From: Gammaproteobacteria bacterium
Lineage (GTDB): Bacteria; Actinomycetota; Acidimicrobiia; Spongiisociales; UBA4744
NCBI GenBank assembly: GCA_011682695.1
Contig: JAACED010000008.1
Coordinates: 1-49,409, forward strand
DNA length: 49,409 nt
Reading direction: 5' to 3'
The notes beneath the pieces were generated by a model. That model had not been told where the DNA came from. It did no database searches and saw only the letters and a list, made by a program, of their open reading frames with translations. Below, in pieces: positions 17,349 to 24,627 of the stretch. Position 1 is the first letter of the stretch, and each line of letters begins with the position of its first letter. The translations under genes were made by a program, and so were the position numbers.

Positions 17349-17399
17349 GGCAGAGGGCCTCCTGTAGCGCTCGCGGCGATGCGCTCCCTGCAACCGGAA

Positions 17400-17418
17400 G
17401 GCCGCCGAACTGGCGGCC
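17400..17418 (+). terminator. Hairpin after gltX
   Basis: GGCCGCC (17400-17406), loop GAACT, GGCGGCC (17412-17418): a 7-base perfect GC stem 51 bases after the gltX stop and 34 bases before tRNA-Glu. No T-tract, so termination is plausible but unproven. Confidence 0.45.
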
Positions 17419-17452
17419 CGCCACCGGGCGCCTATCATCCTTCCGTCATTGC

Positions 17453-17528
17453 GGCCCCGTCGTCCAGCGGCCTAGGACGCCGGCCTTTCAAGCCGGTAAC
17501 GCCAGTTCGAATCTGGTCGGGGCTACCA
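17453..17528 (+). tRNA. tRNA-Glu (anticodon TTC)
   Basis: Full cloverleaf. Acceptor GGCCCCG pairs with CGGGGCT (G1-U72 wobble). The anticodon arm is CCGGC-CTTTCAA-GCCGG with TTC at positions 34-36. The T arm is GCCAG-TTCGAAT-CTGGT, discriminator A, and CCA is encoded. A TATCAT box at 17433-17438 is a possible -10. It differs from the second tRNA-Glu in this window at only two bases, one in the D arm and one at the wobble position. Confidence 0.96.
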
Positions 17529-17531
17529 CGC

Positions 17532-17556
17532 GAGACCCCTGCGAAGCAGGGGTCTC
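17532..17556 (+). terminator. Hairpin after tRNA-Glu(TTC)
   Basis: Perfect 11-base stem GAGACCCCTGC / GCAGGGGTCTC with loop GAA, four bases after the CCA end. A near copy follows the other tRNA-Glu gene. Confidence 0.65.
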
Positions 17557-17639
17557 TGCGCGCGAGGAAGTCACAATCGACCACATGACGTGTGCCGATC
17601 GTCCTGAACACGCCTGAACGTCGGCAGAGGCGATATCGC

Positions 17640-17645
17640 TAGCCT
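17640..17645 (+). promoter_or_regulatory. -10 box before the permease pair
   Basis: TAGCCT ends six bases before the GTG at 17652. No Shine-Dalgarno is present, so the first permease would be translated leaderless. Confidence 0.45.
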
Positions 17646-17651
17646 GATTGG

Positions 17652-18788
17652 GTGACCAAGTACCTGGTTCGACGCACGCTCTCGGGGCTCGTCGCTCTGG
17701 TGCTGTTTACCGCCGGCATGTTCTTGCTCGTCGAGGCACTCATTCCCGGCGATTACGCGACACCGTCCCGACTCTCCCTGTCCGGACCGGAACTCGAGGT
17801 GTTGCGCACGCAACTCGGCCTCGATCGCCCGATCTACATTCGGTATCTGTTCTGGCTTCGCAACGTGGTCACGCACGGGCTGGGGTCGACCACCTCGGGC
17901 TGGGTGGGGCCGGGGGAATTGATGAGGGCTATTCCTGCAACCGCCCTCGTGTTCATGGTCGGAATCGGGGTTGCGTACCTGTTTGGTTCGTGGCTGGGAC
18001 GCATCGCCGGCTGGCGGCGCGGGGCCAAGGGAAGGGCCCTGACGTTCCTCGCCGTCACCACGTACACGATCTTTCCCCCGTTCCTCGGATTCATTCTCAT
18101 CTACTTCCTCAGGAACCGACTGGTTGATGTGCGCAACGGTCTGTTGGGTTCCACCGTCGACTGGCTGGGGGTCGATCGCACAGCCGTGATGGGACGAATG
18201 AGCGTGACGATCGTGATTGTCACACTCCTCGTGTTCACCGTCGGCGCCCTTGGGGCTCGAGTCTTGGGAAAGCGACGAATCCTGCCACTGCTCGGCAAAC
18301 TCGTCTTGGTTGTGGGGGTCTGCGCGGGGTGGTGGGCCTACCGGGAGATGCTCGGTCTCGCGATCGACGTGATGTTCCTGGCAGCAGTTCCAACCATCGC
18401 CTTCGCGGTGCTCTCCTATGGCGATTTCCTGCTCGTGATGAGAACGTCCATTGCCGCCGTCAGGCACGAGGACTACGTGATGGCCGCTACAGCCAAAGGA
18501 CTTCCGGATCGCGTCGTGCGGGACCGTCATGCCGCGCGAAATGCGGTGTTGCCGGTGCTCGGCAGGCTGGTGGTCAGCCTGCCTTACCTGCTCAGCGGCC
18601 TGATCATCATCGAAAAGTCCGTCGGATGGGCCGGAATGGGCACGCTGCTCTTCGATGCAGTGTCGGCACAGGACATGCCGGTCGTCATGGACGTCTTGCT
18701 GTTGATCGGCGTGTTCACGCTCGTCGTGCGCATGGTGTTCGAAATCATGCAGGCGGTGCTCGATCCGCGGATCTGGAGGGCGGCATGA
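17652..18788 (+). CDS. ABC transporter permease, peptide/nickel (DppB-like) type
   Basis: A 378-residue membrane protein. The N-terminal YLVRRTLSGLVALVLFTAGMF span and the LGLDRPIYIRYLFWL segment are typical of OppB/DppB permeases. The cytoplasmic coupling loop reads MAATAKGLPDRVVRDRHAARNAVLP, the EAA motif. Two additional hydrophobic stretches lie mid-protein (about residues 195-215 and 220-238), giving about eight spans instead of the usual six and a longer protein. It overlaps the following permease gene by four bases. No ATPase or binding protein accompanies the pair, so the substrate cannot be inferred. Leaderless GTG start. Confidence 0.85.
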   Translation: MTKYLVRRTLSGLVALVLFTAGMFLLVEALIPGDYATPSRLSLSGPELEVLRTQLGLDRPIYIRYLFWLRNVVTHGLGSTTSGWVGPGELMRAIPATALVFMVGIGVAYLFGSWLGRIAGWRRGAKGRALTFLAVTTYTIFPPFLGFILIYFLRNRLVDVRNGLLGSTVDWLGVDRTAVMGRMSVTIVIVTLLVFTVGALGARVLGKRRILPLLGKLVLVVGVCAGWWAYREMLGLAIDVMFLAAVPTIAFAVLSYGDFLLVMRTSIAAVRHEDYVMAATAKGLPDRVVRDRHAARNAVLPVLGRLVVSLPYLLSGLIIIEKSVGWAGMGTLLFDAVSAQDMPVVMDVLLLIGVFTLVVRMVFEIMQAVLDPRIWRAA

Positions 18789-19699
18789 AACTCGTGATCG
18801 AGCGCATTCGAGCACGCCGACGAAGCATCCGCAGGTCTCTGCGGGCCGTCTGGGGGAGTCCGACTGCCGTGGTCGGACTCGGACTGATCCTGCTGTTCGG
18901 GATCGCCGCATTGATCCATCCGGTATTGCTGAAGACGGTCTGGCCCGCCAAGATCTACGATCCGCTGGTCGGCTTCGACTTCACCATGATGCATCCCGCC
19001 GATCCGTCTTCGGCACATCTGCTCGGGACCGACGCCCTCGGCCGAGATGTGCTTAGCATGATCCTGGCCGCCTCGCGACCCGCATGGGTGGTCGCGCTCA
19101 CCGCGGCGATCACGACGGGCGTGATCGCGACGTTCATCGGGGCTTTGGGTGCCTTCTACAGGGGGTGGGTCGACGGCGTTCTGTCCCATGTCTCCGATGC
19201 CTTCCTGCTGCTGCCCGCACCGATCTTCGTGCTGATCATCGCCGAGCAGGTCGAGTTGTCTCCGGTCCGGTTCGGGCTGGTGTTCGGGCTCATCAACGGT
19301 CTCGGTGCAGGGGCGATCGTGATGCGGAGTCAGGGGCTCAAGGTCATGGCCGAGCCCTTCATCGAGGCCGCCAGGGTCGCCGGCGGAGGAGGCCTCCACA
19401 TCCTGGTCCGGCATCTCGTGCCGCACTTGATGCCCCTGGCAGTGCTGTACATGATGTTGTCGGTCGTCGGAGCGATCGTTGCTCACGGATTCGCGGCGTT
19501 CCTCGGACAGACGGAGTCGCTCGTCAGCTGGGGCGCGATCGTATTCTTCGGGATCACTTCCGCGAGATCGTTCAGCGGTGCGGTGCCGTGGAGTGCGCTG
19601 ATATCGGCCTCTGCAGCGCTGTCGCTGTTTGCCGGGGCGTTCTATCTGGTGTCGTCGGGGCTGCGTGAAATCTTCGATCCGCGCCTGCGGGCCCGGTGA
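18785..19699 (+). CDS. ABC transporter permease, peptide/nickel (DppC-like) type
   Basis: A 304-residue partner of the preceding permease. It begins with a basic stretch and the span AVVGLGLILLFGIAALI. The OppC-type HLLGTDALGRDVLSMIL follows, and then the EAA loop EAARVAGGGGLHILVRHLVPHLMP. The C-terminal FDPRLRAR matches the family end. ATG overlaps the previous stop. Together the two could form a complete transmembrane channel, but they lack ATPase and binding-protein genes nearby. They sit between two tRNA regions. Confidence 0.87.
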   Translation: MKLVIERIRARRRSIRRSLRAVWGSPTAVVGLGLILLFGIAALIHPVLLKTVWPAKIYDPLVGFDFTMMHPADPSSAHLLGTDALGRDVLSMILAASRPAWVVALTAAITTGVIATFIGALGAFYRGWVDGVLSHVSDAFLLLPAPIFVLIIAEQVELSPVRFGLVFGLINGLGAGAIVMRSQGLKVMAEPFIEAARVAGGGGLHILVRHLVPHLMPLAVLYMMLSVVGAIVAHGFAAFLGQTESLVSWGAIVFFGITSARSFSGAVPWSALISASAALSLFAGAFYLVSSGLREIFDPRLRAR

Positions 19700-19702
19700 G
19701 TT

Positions 19703-19731
19703 TTGCCGACGGCAACCCCCTTCGGTACCGT
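19703..19731 (+). promoter_or_regulatory. Promoter of tRNA-Gln
   Basis: TTGCCG (19703-19708), 17-base spacer, TACCGT (19726-19731), placing the transcription start just before the tRNA at 19743. TTGCC-GAC-GGCAA here could also fold as a small hairpin ending the permease message. Confidence 0.5.
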
Positions 19732-19742
19732 AATGGTCCCTT

Positions 19743-19814
19743 TCGGGGGTGGTGTAATTGGCAACACAGCAGGTTCTGGTCCTGTCATTGAGGGTTCGAG
19801 TCCTTCCCCCCGAG
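19743..19814 (+). tRNA. tRNA-Gln (anticodon CTG)
   Basis: Cloverleaf: acceptor TCGGGGG / CCCCCGA, D arm GTG-CAC, anticodon arm GCAGG-TTCTGGT-CCTGT with CTG at 34-36. The T arm is GAGGG-TTCGAGT-CCTTC and the discriminator is G. CCA is not encoded (CGG follows), unlike the two tRNA-Glu genes. Its Glu-charged form is the expected substrate of GatCAB. Confidence 0.95.
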
Positions 19815-19838
19815 CGGAACGATGCTTTCGCCGCGCTC

Positions 19839-19914
19839 GGCCCCGTCGTCTAGCGGCCTAGGACGCCGGCCTCTCAAGCCGGTAACGCCAGTTCGAATCT
19901 GGTCGGGGCTACCA
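19839..19914 (+). tRNA. tRNA-Glu (anticodon CTC)
   Basis: Same sequence as the tRNA-Glu at 17453 except for a C-to-T change in the D arm and T-to-C at the wobble position, giving anticodon CTC. CCA is encoded. It is 24 bases after tRNA-Gln and is probably transcribed with it. Confidence 0.96.
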
Positions 19915-19917
19915 CGC

Positions 19918-19942
19918 GTAACCCCTGCTCAGCAGGGGTTAC
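19918..19942 (+). terminator. Hairpin after tRNA-Glu(CTC)
   Basis: Perfect 11-base stem GTAACCCCTGC / GCAGGGGTTAC with loop TCA, four bases after CCA. It shares the CCCCTGC/GCAGGGG core with the hairpin after the other tRNA-Glu, with compensating changes at the base of the stem. Confidence 0.65.
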
Positions 19943-20014
19943 TGCGCGTCGCGGCGGGGCGCGACAGTGAAGGTGCCGTCGCGACGCAGTCGTTGCGACC
20001 GATCGGTATGAGGC

Positions 20015-20281
20015 TCAGTCGGCTTCCTCGGACTCGATACCGAGTTCGAGGAAGATCCGATGGCGCTCTTTCGTGTAGAGGTCTTCTGCGAGGAGGCCGG
20101 CGGCGTAACGCTCGCTCAACACTCGGAATTCCTCCATGAGTCCGGCCTCGTCAGGCGCATCCGTCGGATCGACGGCATCTGCGGAGGCGGACTGGCGCCG
20201 CTCTCGCTTCGCCTCCTGCCGCTCCTGGCGGGCCCGCTCCCGGGCCCGCTTCGCTATTTGTTGAGCCCCACGTCGTGCCAT
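20015..20281 (-). CDS. Small SHOCT-like helical protein coupled to csp
   Basis: An 88-residue protein beginning MARRGAQQIAKRARERARQE, a strongly basic helix, followed by an acidic linker (VDPTDAPDEAG). Its C-terminal helix-turn-helix segment, EEFRVLSERYAAGLLAEDLY then FLELGIESEEAD, resembles short SHOCT-type oligomerisation modules. The ATG follows the csp stop with a single intervening base (TGACATG), so translation is coupled to the cold shock gene. The basic N-terminus would suit nucleic-acid binding. Function unknown. Confidence 0.75.
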   Translation of the reverse strand: MARRGAQQIAKRARERARQERQEAKRERRQSASADAVDPTDAPDEAGLMEEFRVLSERYAAGLLAEDLYTKERHRIFLELGIESEEAD

Positions 20282-20282
20282 G

Positions 20283-20486
20283 TCAGACGGGCCTGACGTT
20301 GACCGCCTCTGGACCCTTGCGCCCCGGTGCGGTCTCGTACTGAACCGACTGGCCCTCGGCGAGGGAGCGGGATTCGCTCCCCACGATGTTGGATGCGTGG
20401 ACGAACACGTCGTCGCCGTCCGGCGAGGTGATGAAGCCGAACCCCTTCTGTTCGTTGAAAAACTTGACGGTTCCGGTTGTTGTCAT
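20283..20486 (-). CDS. Cold shock protein (CspA family)
   Basis: A 67-residue OB-fold RNA chaperone. RNP1-like [11 protein letters not shown] and RNP2-like VFVHASNI are intact, with the [11 protein letters not shown] start typical of the family and a [17 protein letters not shown] end. The ATG at 20486 is preceded by CAGGAGGTCGACA, a strong Shine-Dalgarno. The frame extends upstream, but that part is not Csp-like. It is the first gene of a two-gene unit with the SHOCT-like protein. A long region without genes lies upstream and may hold a regulated leader. Confidence 0.95.
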   Translation of the reverse strand: MTTTGTVKFFNEQKGFGFITSPDGDDVFVHASNIVGSESRSLAEGQSVQYETAPGRKGPEAVNVRPV

Positions 20487-20818
20487 TGTCGACCTCCTGG
20501 GTCGTGCGTCATACCGACGCGCCGGGATTGGCGCCCGGATTGCAATTCCCGCGGGTGTCGAGACGGAGGTGGACAGAGGGAGAGGACGAAAGTGGGTGTT
20601 TTGATCCTGTCCCCGTTTCACGAGCCGGCTCGTCACGCATTCGAGCTGCGGACTCCTGGGAATCACGAGGACCGAATGGCCGATCCTTGCCATGAAGGAC
20701 CGACTGCGGGGCCCGAAATGACTCGGGCACGATGAAGGTTAGCCGGTTACCCGGGGATAAGAGCATCGGTTCGACTGCCTGCGGTGATCGCGATACCGTG
20801 ATTGCCCGCCGTAGGTGC
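20487..20818 (-). other. 332-base region upstream of csp
   Basis: No convincing gene is seen here on either strand. It must contain the csp promoter (minus strand) and possibly a structured 5' leader, as is common for cold shock genes, but I could not identify a definite -10 or a conserved cold-box. Confidence 0.4.
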
Positions 20819-21001
20819 CTACCGGCCGGTTTGCCGAGAAAAGAACCGGTCGACCACGGCCAACGCAGCGGCCGTTGCAGCAGCAATGACCACTGCCGCA
20901 TACCAATCGATGGAGCGGTCAGGCCACAGGCCCTGGACCACCACGTTGACCAGAAAGGCCGACACGAACACGACAAGCGCCAATCTCAGTGAGTGTCCCA
21001 T
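20819..21001 (-). CDS. 60-residue two-span membrane protein
   Basis: Begins MGHSLRLALVVFVSAFLVNV and has two hydrophobic segments (about residues 6-24 and 32-50) separated by LWPDRSIDW, ending DRFFSRQTGR. ATG 21001 is preferred to the upstream ATG at 21049 because a TACACT box ends eight bases before it. It is transcribed divergently from the exonuclease gene. No family recognised. Coding is supported by membrane pattern and the promoter-like box only. Confidence 0.5.
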   Translation of the reverse strand: MGHSLRLALVVFVSAFLVNVVVQGLWPDRSIDWYAAVVIAAATAAALAVVDRFFSRQTGR

Positions 21002-21009
21002 CGTGTTTG

Positions 21010-21015
21010 AGTGTA
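21010..21015 (-). promoter_or_regulatory. -10 box of the 60-residue membrane protein
   Basis: TACACT on the minus strand, eight bases before the ATG at 21001. Confidence 0.4.
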
Positions 21016-21059
21016 CCTGTCGCGAATGTCCGGATCGGCTTGCTGTCACACGTGTGGGC

Positions 21060-21065
21060 TACCGT
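21060..21065 (+). promoter_or_regulatory. -10 box of leaderless exonuclease transcript
   Basis: TACCGT ends six bases before the ATG at 21072. It faces away from the box at 21010-21015, making a compact divergent promoter region. Confidence 0.45.
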
Positions 21066-21071
21066 GGTGCC

Positions 21072-21761
21072 ATGAGTTGGCACACAGGATGTCTCGCCGC
21101 TCTGGATCTCGAAGCCACCGGCGTCGATCCGGCGACTGACCGCATCGTCGAGGTGGCGCTTGTCGAAGTCGCCCCGGACGGCACAGCGACAGAGATCGTG
21201 AACCGGCTCATCAACCCTGGGATTCCCATGCCGCGAGCTGCCGCCGAGATCACCGGGATCACGACCGACGAACTTCGAGAGCGGGGCAGCGATCCTGCGG
21301 ACGTGCTCAGGGAGACGCTCAGCGGCATCCGGCAGTTCGTTCGCGACGAGATTCCCATCGTGATCTACAACACGCCGTATGACTGGCCGCTGCTCGGCGC
21401 GGAACTGGCCCGTCACGGGCTTGGCGCACTCCCTGATGTGCCGCCGGCCGTGATCGTCGATCCGCTCGTCCTGGACCGGCACGTAGACCGCTACCGGAGA
21501 GGCAAGCGCATTCTGGCGGCCACTGCCAAACACTACGGGGTGAACGTCGGGGGAGCTCACCGAGCGGCCGCCGACGCAATCGCCACCGCCGGCGTTGCCC
21601 GCGTTCTCGCCGACAGATACCCGGAGCTGCATCTCGACGGCCTGGACCTCGTTGCCCTTCAGATCGACGCGTACCGCACATGGAGGGACAGCCTCAACGA
21701 GTACCTGGCACGCATCGGCGCCGACCGTCCTCCGGTCATCGGAGAGTGGCCGGGGTGTTGA
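21072..21761 (+). CDS. DEDDh 3'-5' exonuclease (DnaQ/PolC epsilon type)
   Basis: A 229-residue exonuclease. ExoI is LDLEATG (D12, E14), ExoII is NTPYDWPLL (D104) and ExoIII is HRAAAD (H163, D168), so all four metal-binding acids and the general-base His are present. EITGITTDEL and IDPLVLDRHVDRYRRGKR-type sequence match the DnaQ-like proofreading group. As a free-standing protein it could proofread or process DNA or RNA ends. Start ATG 21072 fits the family and a leaderless -10 box. It ends four bases before the convergent SDR gene. Confidence 0.92.
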   Translation: MSWHTGCLAALDLEATGVDPATDRIVEVALVEVAPDGTATEIVNRLINPGIPMPRAAAEITGITTDELRERGSDPADVLRETLSGIRQFVRDEIPIVIYNTPYDWPLLGAELARHGLGALPDVPPAVIVDPLVLDRHVDRYRRGKRILAATAKHYGVNVGGAHRAAADAIATAGVARVLADRYPELHLDGLDLVALQIDAYRTWRDSLNEYLARIGADRPPVIGEWPGC

Positions 21762-21765
21762 AGGA

Positions 21766-22479
21766 TCAGGCTTTTCCGTACGCGGGGATGGCCGCCCCCG
21801 AGATCGTTGCGCTCTCCTTGCTCAGCATGAACTCCATCACGGCTGCGATCTCACTGGGTGTGGGCCAGTCCATGTAGTCGGCGTAGGGGAGTGCTTTTCG
21901 TGTGGCCGGCGTGTCGATGACCGAGGGCAGGATCACGTTGGCGGTGACGGCATCGCCTCCGAGTTCCTGGGCGAGCGATTTCGCGAGTGCCACGACACCG
22001 GCTTTGGCGACGTTGAATGCAGCCTGCCCCGCTGGAGGGTCGACGGCTGCACGGCTCCCCATCAGCAGGATGCGACCCCAATCTGCCATCTTGAGATAGG
22101 GGAGCGCAGCCCGGACTGCTACGAACGCCGACCGGAGGTTCGTGTCGATCATCCTGTCGAACCGGACATCATCGGTGTCGGCGACGTCGCGTCCGCCGGC
22201 CCATTTGCCCGCGAGACAGCACAGCGCGTCGATGCCCCCGAAGCGTTCTGCCGTGCGTTTCATGAACGCTTCCACCTCTTGGGTGTTCGCGGCATCGACT
22301 CGTGCAAGGAGGAGCCGGTCTTCATCGAGGAGCACAGCTTCTTCGAATGCGCGGGCTTCTTCAGGGACGAGATACGTTGCCGCAAAACGATAATCGGCGC
22401 CTGTGAGCCTGCGAACCAGGGTAGTGCCCAAGCCTCCAGTCCCTCCTGTGATTACGAGCACGCGTGTATCGCCCATCAT
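21766..22479 (-). CDS. Short-chain dehydrogenase/reductase homologue lacking the catalytic Tyr
   Basis: A 237-residue Rossmann-fold SDR. The NAD(P) motif is TGGTGGLG (11-18), N114 and S142 (LLMGSRAAV) are present, and the lysine is K159. In the YxxxK active site, however, the Tyr is Phe155 (AAFNVAK); the codon is TTC. Without the phenolic proton donor ordinary SDR chemistry is unlikely. The protein may bind nucleotide as a sensor or partner, or use another donor. A strong AAGGGAG precedes the ATG. It is divergent from the ABC ATPase gene. Confidence 0.85.
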   Translation of the reverse strand: MMGDTRVLVITGGTGGLGTTLVRRLTGADYRFAATYLVPEEARAFEEAVLLDEDRLLLARVDAANTQEVEAFMKRTAERFGGIDALCCLAGKWAGGRDVADTDDVRFDRMIDTNLRSAFVAVRAALPYLKMADWGRILLMGSRAAVDPPAGQAAFNVAKAGVVALAKSLAQELGGDAVTANVILPSVIDTPATRKALPYADYMDWPTPSEIAAVMEFMLSKESATISGAAIPAYGKA

Positions 22480-22535
22480 TGCTCCCTTCTTTTTGCTATT
22501 TTGGCAGCTGTAGCGCGAGATAGGTGGAGGACACC

Positions 22536-23723
22536 GTGGCGGGTATTCGTTTCGATGAGGTCGGCAAGATTTATCCAGGGGGTACGCGGGCGATCGAGGC
22601 GGTTAGCTTCGAAGTGGGCGACGGTGAATTCGTCGTGCTGGTGGGTCCGTCCGGATGTGGCAAGTCGACGCTCTTGCGCATGGTCGCCGGACTCGAGGAG
22701 ATCACCGAGGGCGAGGTGCGTATCGGGGAGAAGGTCGTCAACGACGTTCCCCCGAAGGACAGGGACATCGCGATGGTGTTCCAGAACTACGCGCTGTATC
22801 CGCACATGACCGTTTTCGACAATATGGCGTTCGGTCTCAAGCTCAGGAAGCTTCCCAAGGAGGAGATAAAGACCAGGGTCGAAGATGCTGCCAGGACTCT
22901 CGAGATCACCGACTTCCTTGCGAGAAAACCCAAGGCCCTCTCCGGTGGCCAGCGGCAGCGAGTCGCGATGGGTCGGGCGATCGTGCGTGAGCCGGAGGCG
23001 TTCCTGATGGACGAGCCGCTGTCGAACCTCGACGCGAAACTGCGGGTGCAGATGCGATCTGAACTTGGCGAGCTGCATGCCCGGCTCGGAACCACCACGC
23101 TCTATGTGACCCACGATCAGGTCGAGGCGATGACGATGGGGGACCGTGTGGCGGTCATGCGCAAGGGAACCTTGCAGCAGGTCGACACGCCGCGTGCCCT
23201 CTACGACCATCCGGTCAACATCTTCGTGGGCGGGTTCATCGGGTCACCATCGATGAACTTCATCTATGGGACTCTGGAAGGTGAGGGGGACAGAGTCTTT
23301 GCTTCGTTTGGCACCGATCGGCTGCGTATCGTCCCGGAGCTCCTTGCCCAACGTCCGGATCTTTCCCGCCATGTCGGAAAAGAGCTGGTGATCGGCATAC
23401 GTCCCGAGAGTTTCGAGATGGCCTTGGCCGTTCCGGATGCACCGGAAGATCGGCTGCTGGAGGTCAATGTTGGGCTCGTCGAGCAGCTCGGCTCGGAAGC
23501 ATTCGTGCACTTCGAGACGCATGTCCCACCGGTGATCACTCCGGACATCCAGGAGCTGATCGCCGATCAGGGCCAGGACGCGTCGGTTCTGGGAGACCTC
23601 ACCAAGTTCACGGCTCGTGTCGATCCCGATACGGCTCCACGACTCGGCGAGAGGGTGAAGTTGTTCATCGACACCTCCAAACTGCACTTCTTCGACAAAG
23701 ACAGCGGAGCGGCGATCTACTGA
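22536..23723 (+). CDS. ABC transporter ATPase, MsmK/UgpC (CUT1 sugar) type
   Basis: A 395-residue ATPase with Walker A GPSGCGKST, signature LSGGQRQRVAMGRAI, Walker B AFLMDEPLSNLDAKLR and switch His VTHDQ. A regulatory domain with TOBE-like segments follows (GIRPESFEMA, KLFIDTSKLHFFD). The start is GTG 22536, five bases after GGAGG; an in-frame GTG 12 bases upstream lacks such a site. Such ATPases drive alpha-glucoside, maltose or glycerol-3-phosphate importers and are often shared between several permeases. No permease of that type is nearby, so it probably serves distant systems. Confidence 0.92.
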   Translation: MAGIRFDEVGKIYPGGTRAIEAVSFEVGDGEFVVLVGPSGCGKSTLLRMVAGLEEITEGEVRIGEKVVNDVPPKDRDIAMVFQNYALYPHMTVFDNMAFGLKLRKLPKEEIKTRVEDAARTLEITDFLARKPKALSGGQRQRVAMGRAIVREPEAFLMDEPLSNLDAKLRVQMRSELGELHARLGTTTLYVTHDQVEAMTMGDRVAVMRKGTLQQVDTPRALYDHPVNIFVGGFIGSPSMNFIYGTLEGEGDRVFASFGTDRLRIVPELLAQRPDLSRHVGKELVIGIRPESFEMALAVPDAPEDRLLEVNVGLVEQLGSEAFVHFETHVPPVITPDIQELIADQGQDASVLGDLTKFTARVDPDTAPRLGERVKLFIDTSKLHFFDKDSGAAIY

Positions 23724-24322
23724 TCGACCAGCGCCCGTAGCCAGGCTCCGCGCGGATGCCTGATCGCGCTCTCCAGGTCAGAGGGACCGTCGAGGTCGAG
23801 TCCGAGTCCGAGCCTCACCACGATCCGAACTCGTCTTCGGGACGCAATGCCGAGGTGATGGCGGAAGCTGCCTTCCCCATAGCGGAAGTCGAATGTGTCC
23901 ATGGTCCCTCCAACCACCGTCGTCCCTCCGTTGTAGGACGGCGCAATCACGACCTCTGCTTCTTCGAGTGCCCCGATGACGGCGCGAAAATCACCTACCT
24001 CTACGAGGGGGAGGTCCGCGTGGGCGACGATCCAGGAACGGGTCTCGACAGCTGCTGCGTCGACTGCCGCCCGAGCAGCTCCGGCGAGGCTCGGCTCCAG
24101 TTCCGGAATGCTCGCAAACCCGAGGGCGCCGGCCCATTGTCTTACGCCTCGGTCACCGGCAACGACAACGACGCTCGCTCCCGCTTGTCGTGCAGTCTCC
24201 AACGTTCTCGCTGCGATCCGGCGGCCGATGATCGATCGTGTGGGAGCGTCCATCACGGTGGCAAGGCGGTGCTTGGCGACGCCGAATGGCTTCACAGGGA
24301 CTGCGATGAGCGGTCGTGGCAT
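23717..24322 (-). CDS. cofC: 2-phospho-L-lactate / PEP guanylyltransferase (F420 synthesis)
   Basis: A 201-residue nucleotidyltransferase. It starts LIAVPVKPFGVAKHRLA, the typical CofC/FbiD N-terminus. VVAGDRGVRQWAGALG, AHADLPLVEVGDF, NGGTTVVGG and the FDFRYGEGSFRHHL segment follow, all matching the family. It activates phosphoenolpyruvate or phospholactate with GTP for the F420 side chain. Its stop overlaps that of the upstream ABC ATPase gene (7 bases, convergent). The LLM oxidoreductase on the other side is divergent. No other F420 synthesis gene is in the window. Confidence 0.9.
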   Translation of the reverse strand: MPRPLIAVPVKPFGVAKHRLATVMDAPTRSIIGRRIAARTLETARQAGASVVVVAGDRGVRQWAGALGFASIPELEPSLAGAARAAVDAAAVETRSWIVAHADLPLVEVGDFRAVIGALEEAEVVIAPSYNGGTTVVGGTMDTFDFRYGEGSFRHHLGIASRRRVRIVVRLGLGLDLDGPSDLESAIRHPRGAWLRALVDQ

Positions 24323-24627
24323 GGGGCAGCATGGTACCTACGGATCGAGCGCGCACCGGCGTGTCTGGTGCCTCGACCGGCAACTTCTGCGGTGTTCTGC
24401 CGGCCAGGAACGCCGCTCGCTGCGTTCTCCGCCTCGACGCCCCTGAAGGTGCGCCTTCGTTGTGCGGGTCTTGCGATCGATATCGGATCGACCCGACAAC
24501 TCGACTCGAACGAAAGGGACCGGTCGATCCGTGTCGACCAGACGCCCCTGCCTCGGCATCGACACCCCGAACGTTACTGGCCAAGGCACTACTACGGTGC
24601 AGGTACGTAGACGATCGGAGCTCATTG
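24323..24627. other. 305-base intergenic region between cofC and the LLM gene
   Basis: Lies between two divergently transcribed F420-related genes. Reading frames here look random. It should hold both promoters; I see no definite -35/-10 pair, riboswitch or repeat. GATCGATATCGGATCGA at about 24476-24492 is a loose GATC/ATCG palindromic stretch of unknown meaning. Confidence 0.35.

Noticed and set aside
17571-18911. 446-codon open frame on the minus strand opposite the permease genes
   Set aside because: The product is rich in His, Arg, Asp and Gln with no domain. It is the antisense of a clearly coding permease, a common effect of high GC.
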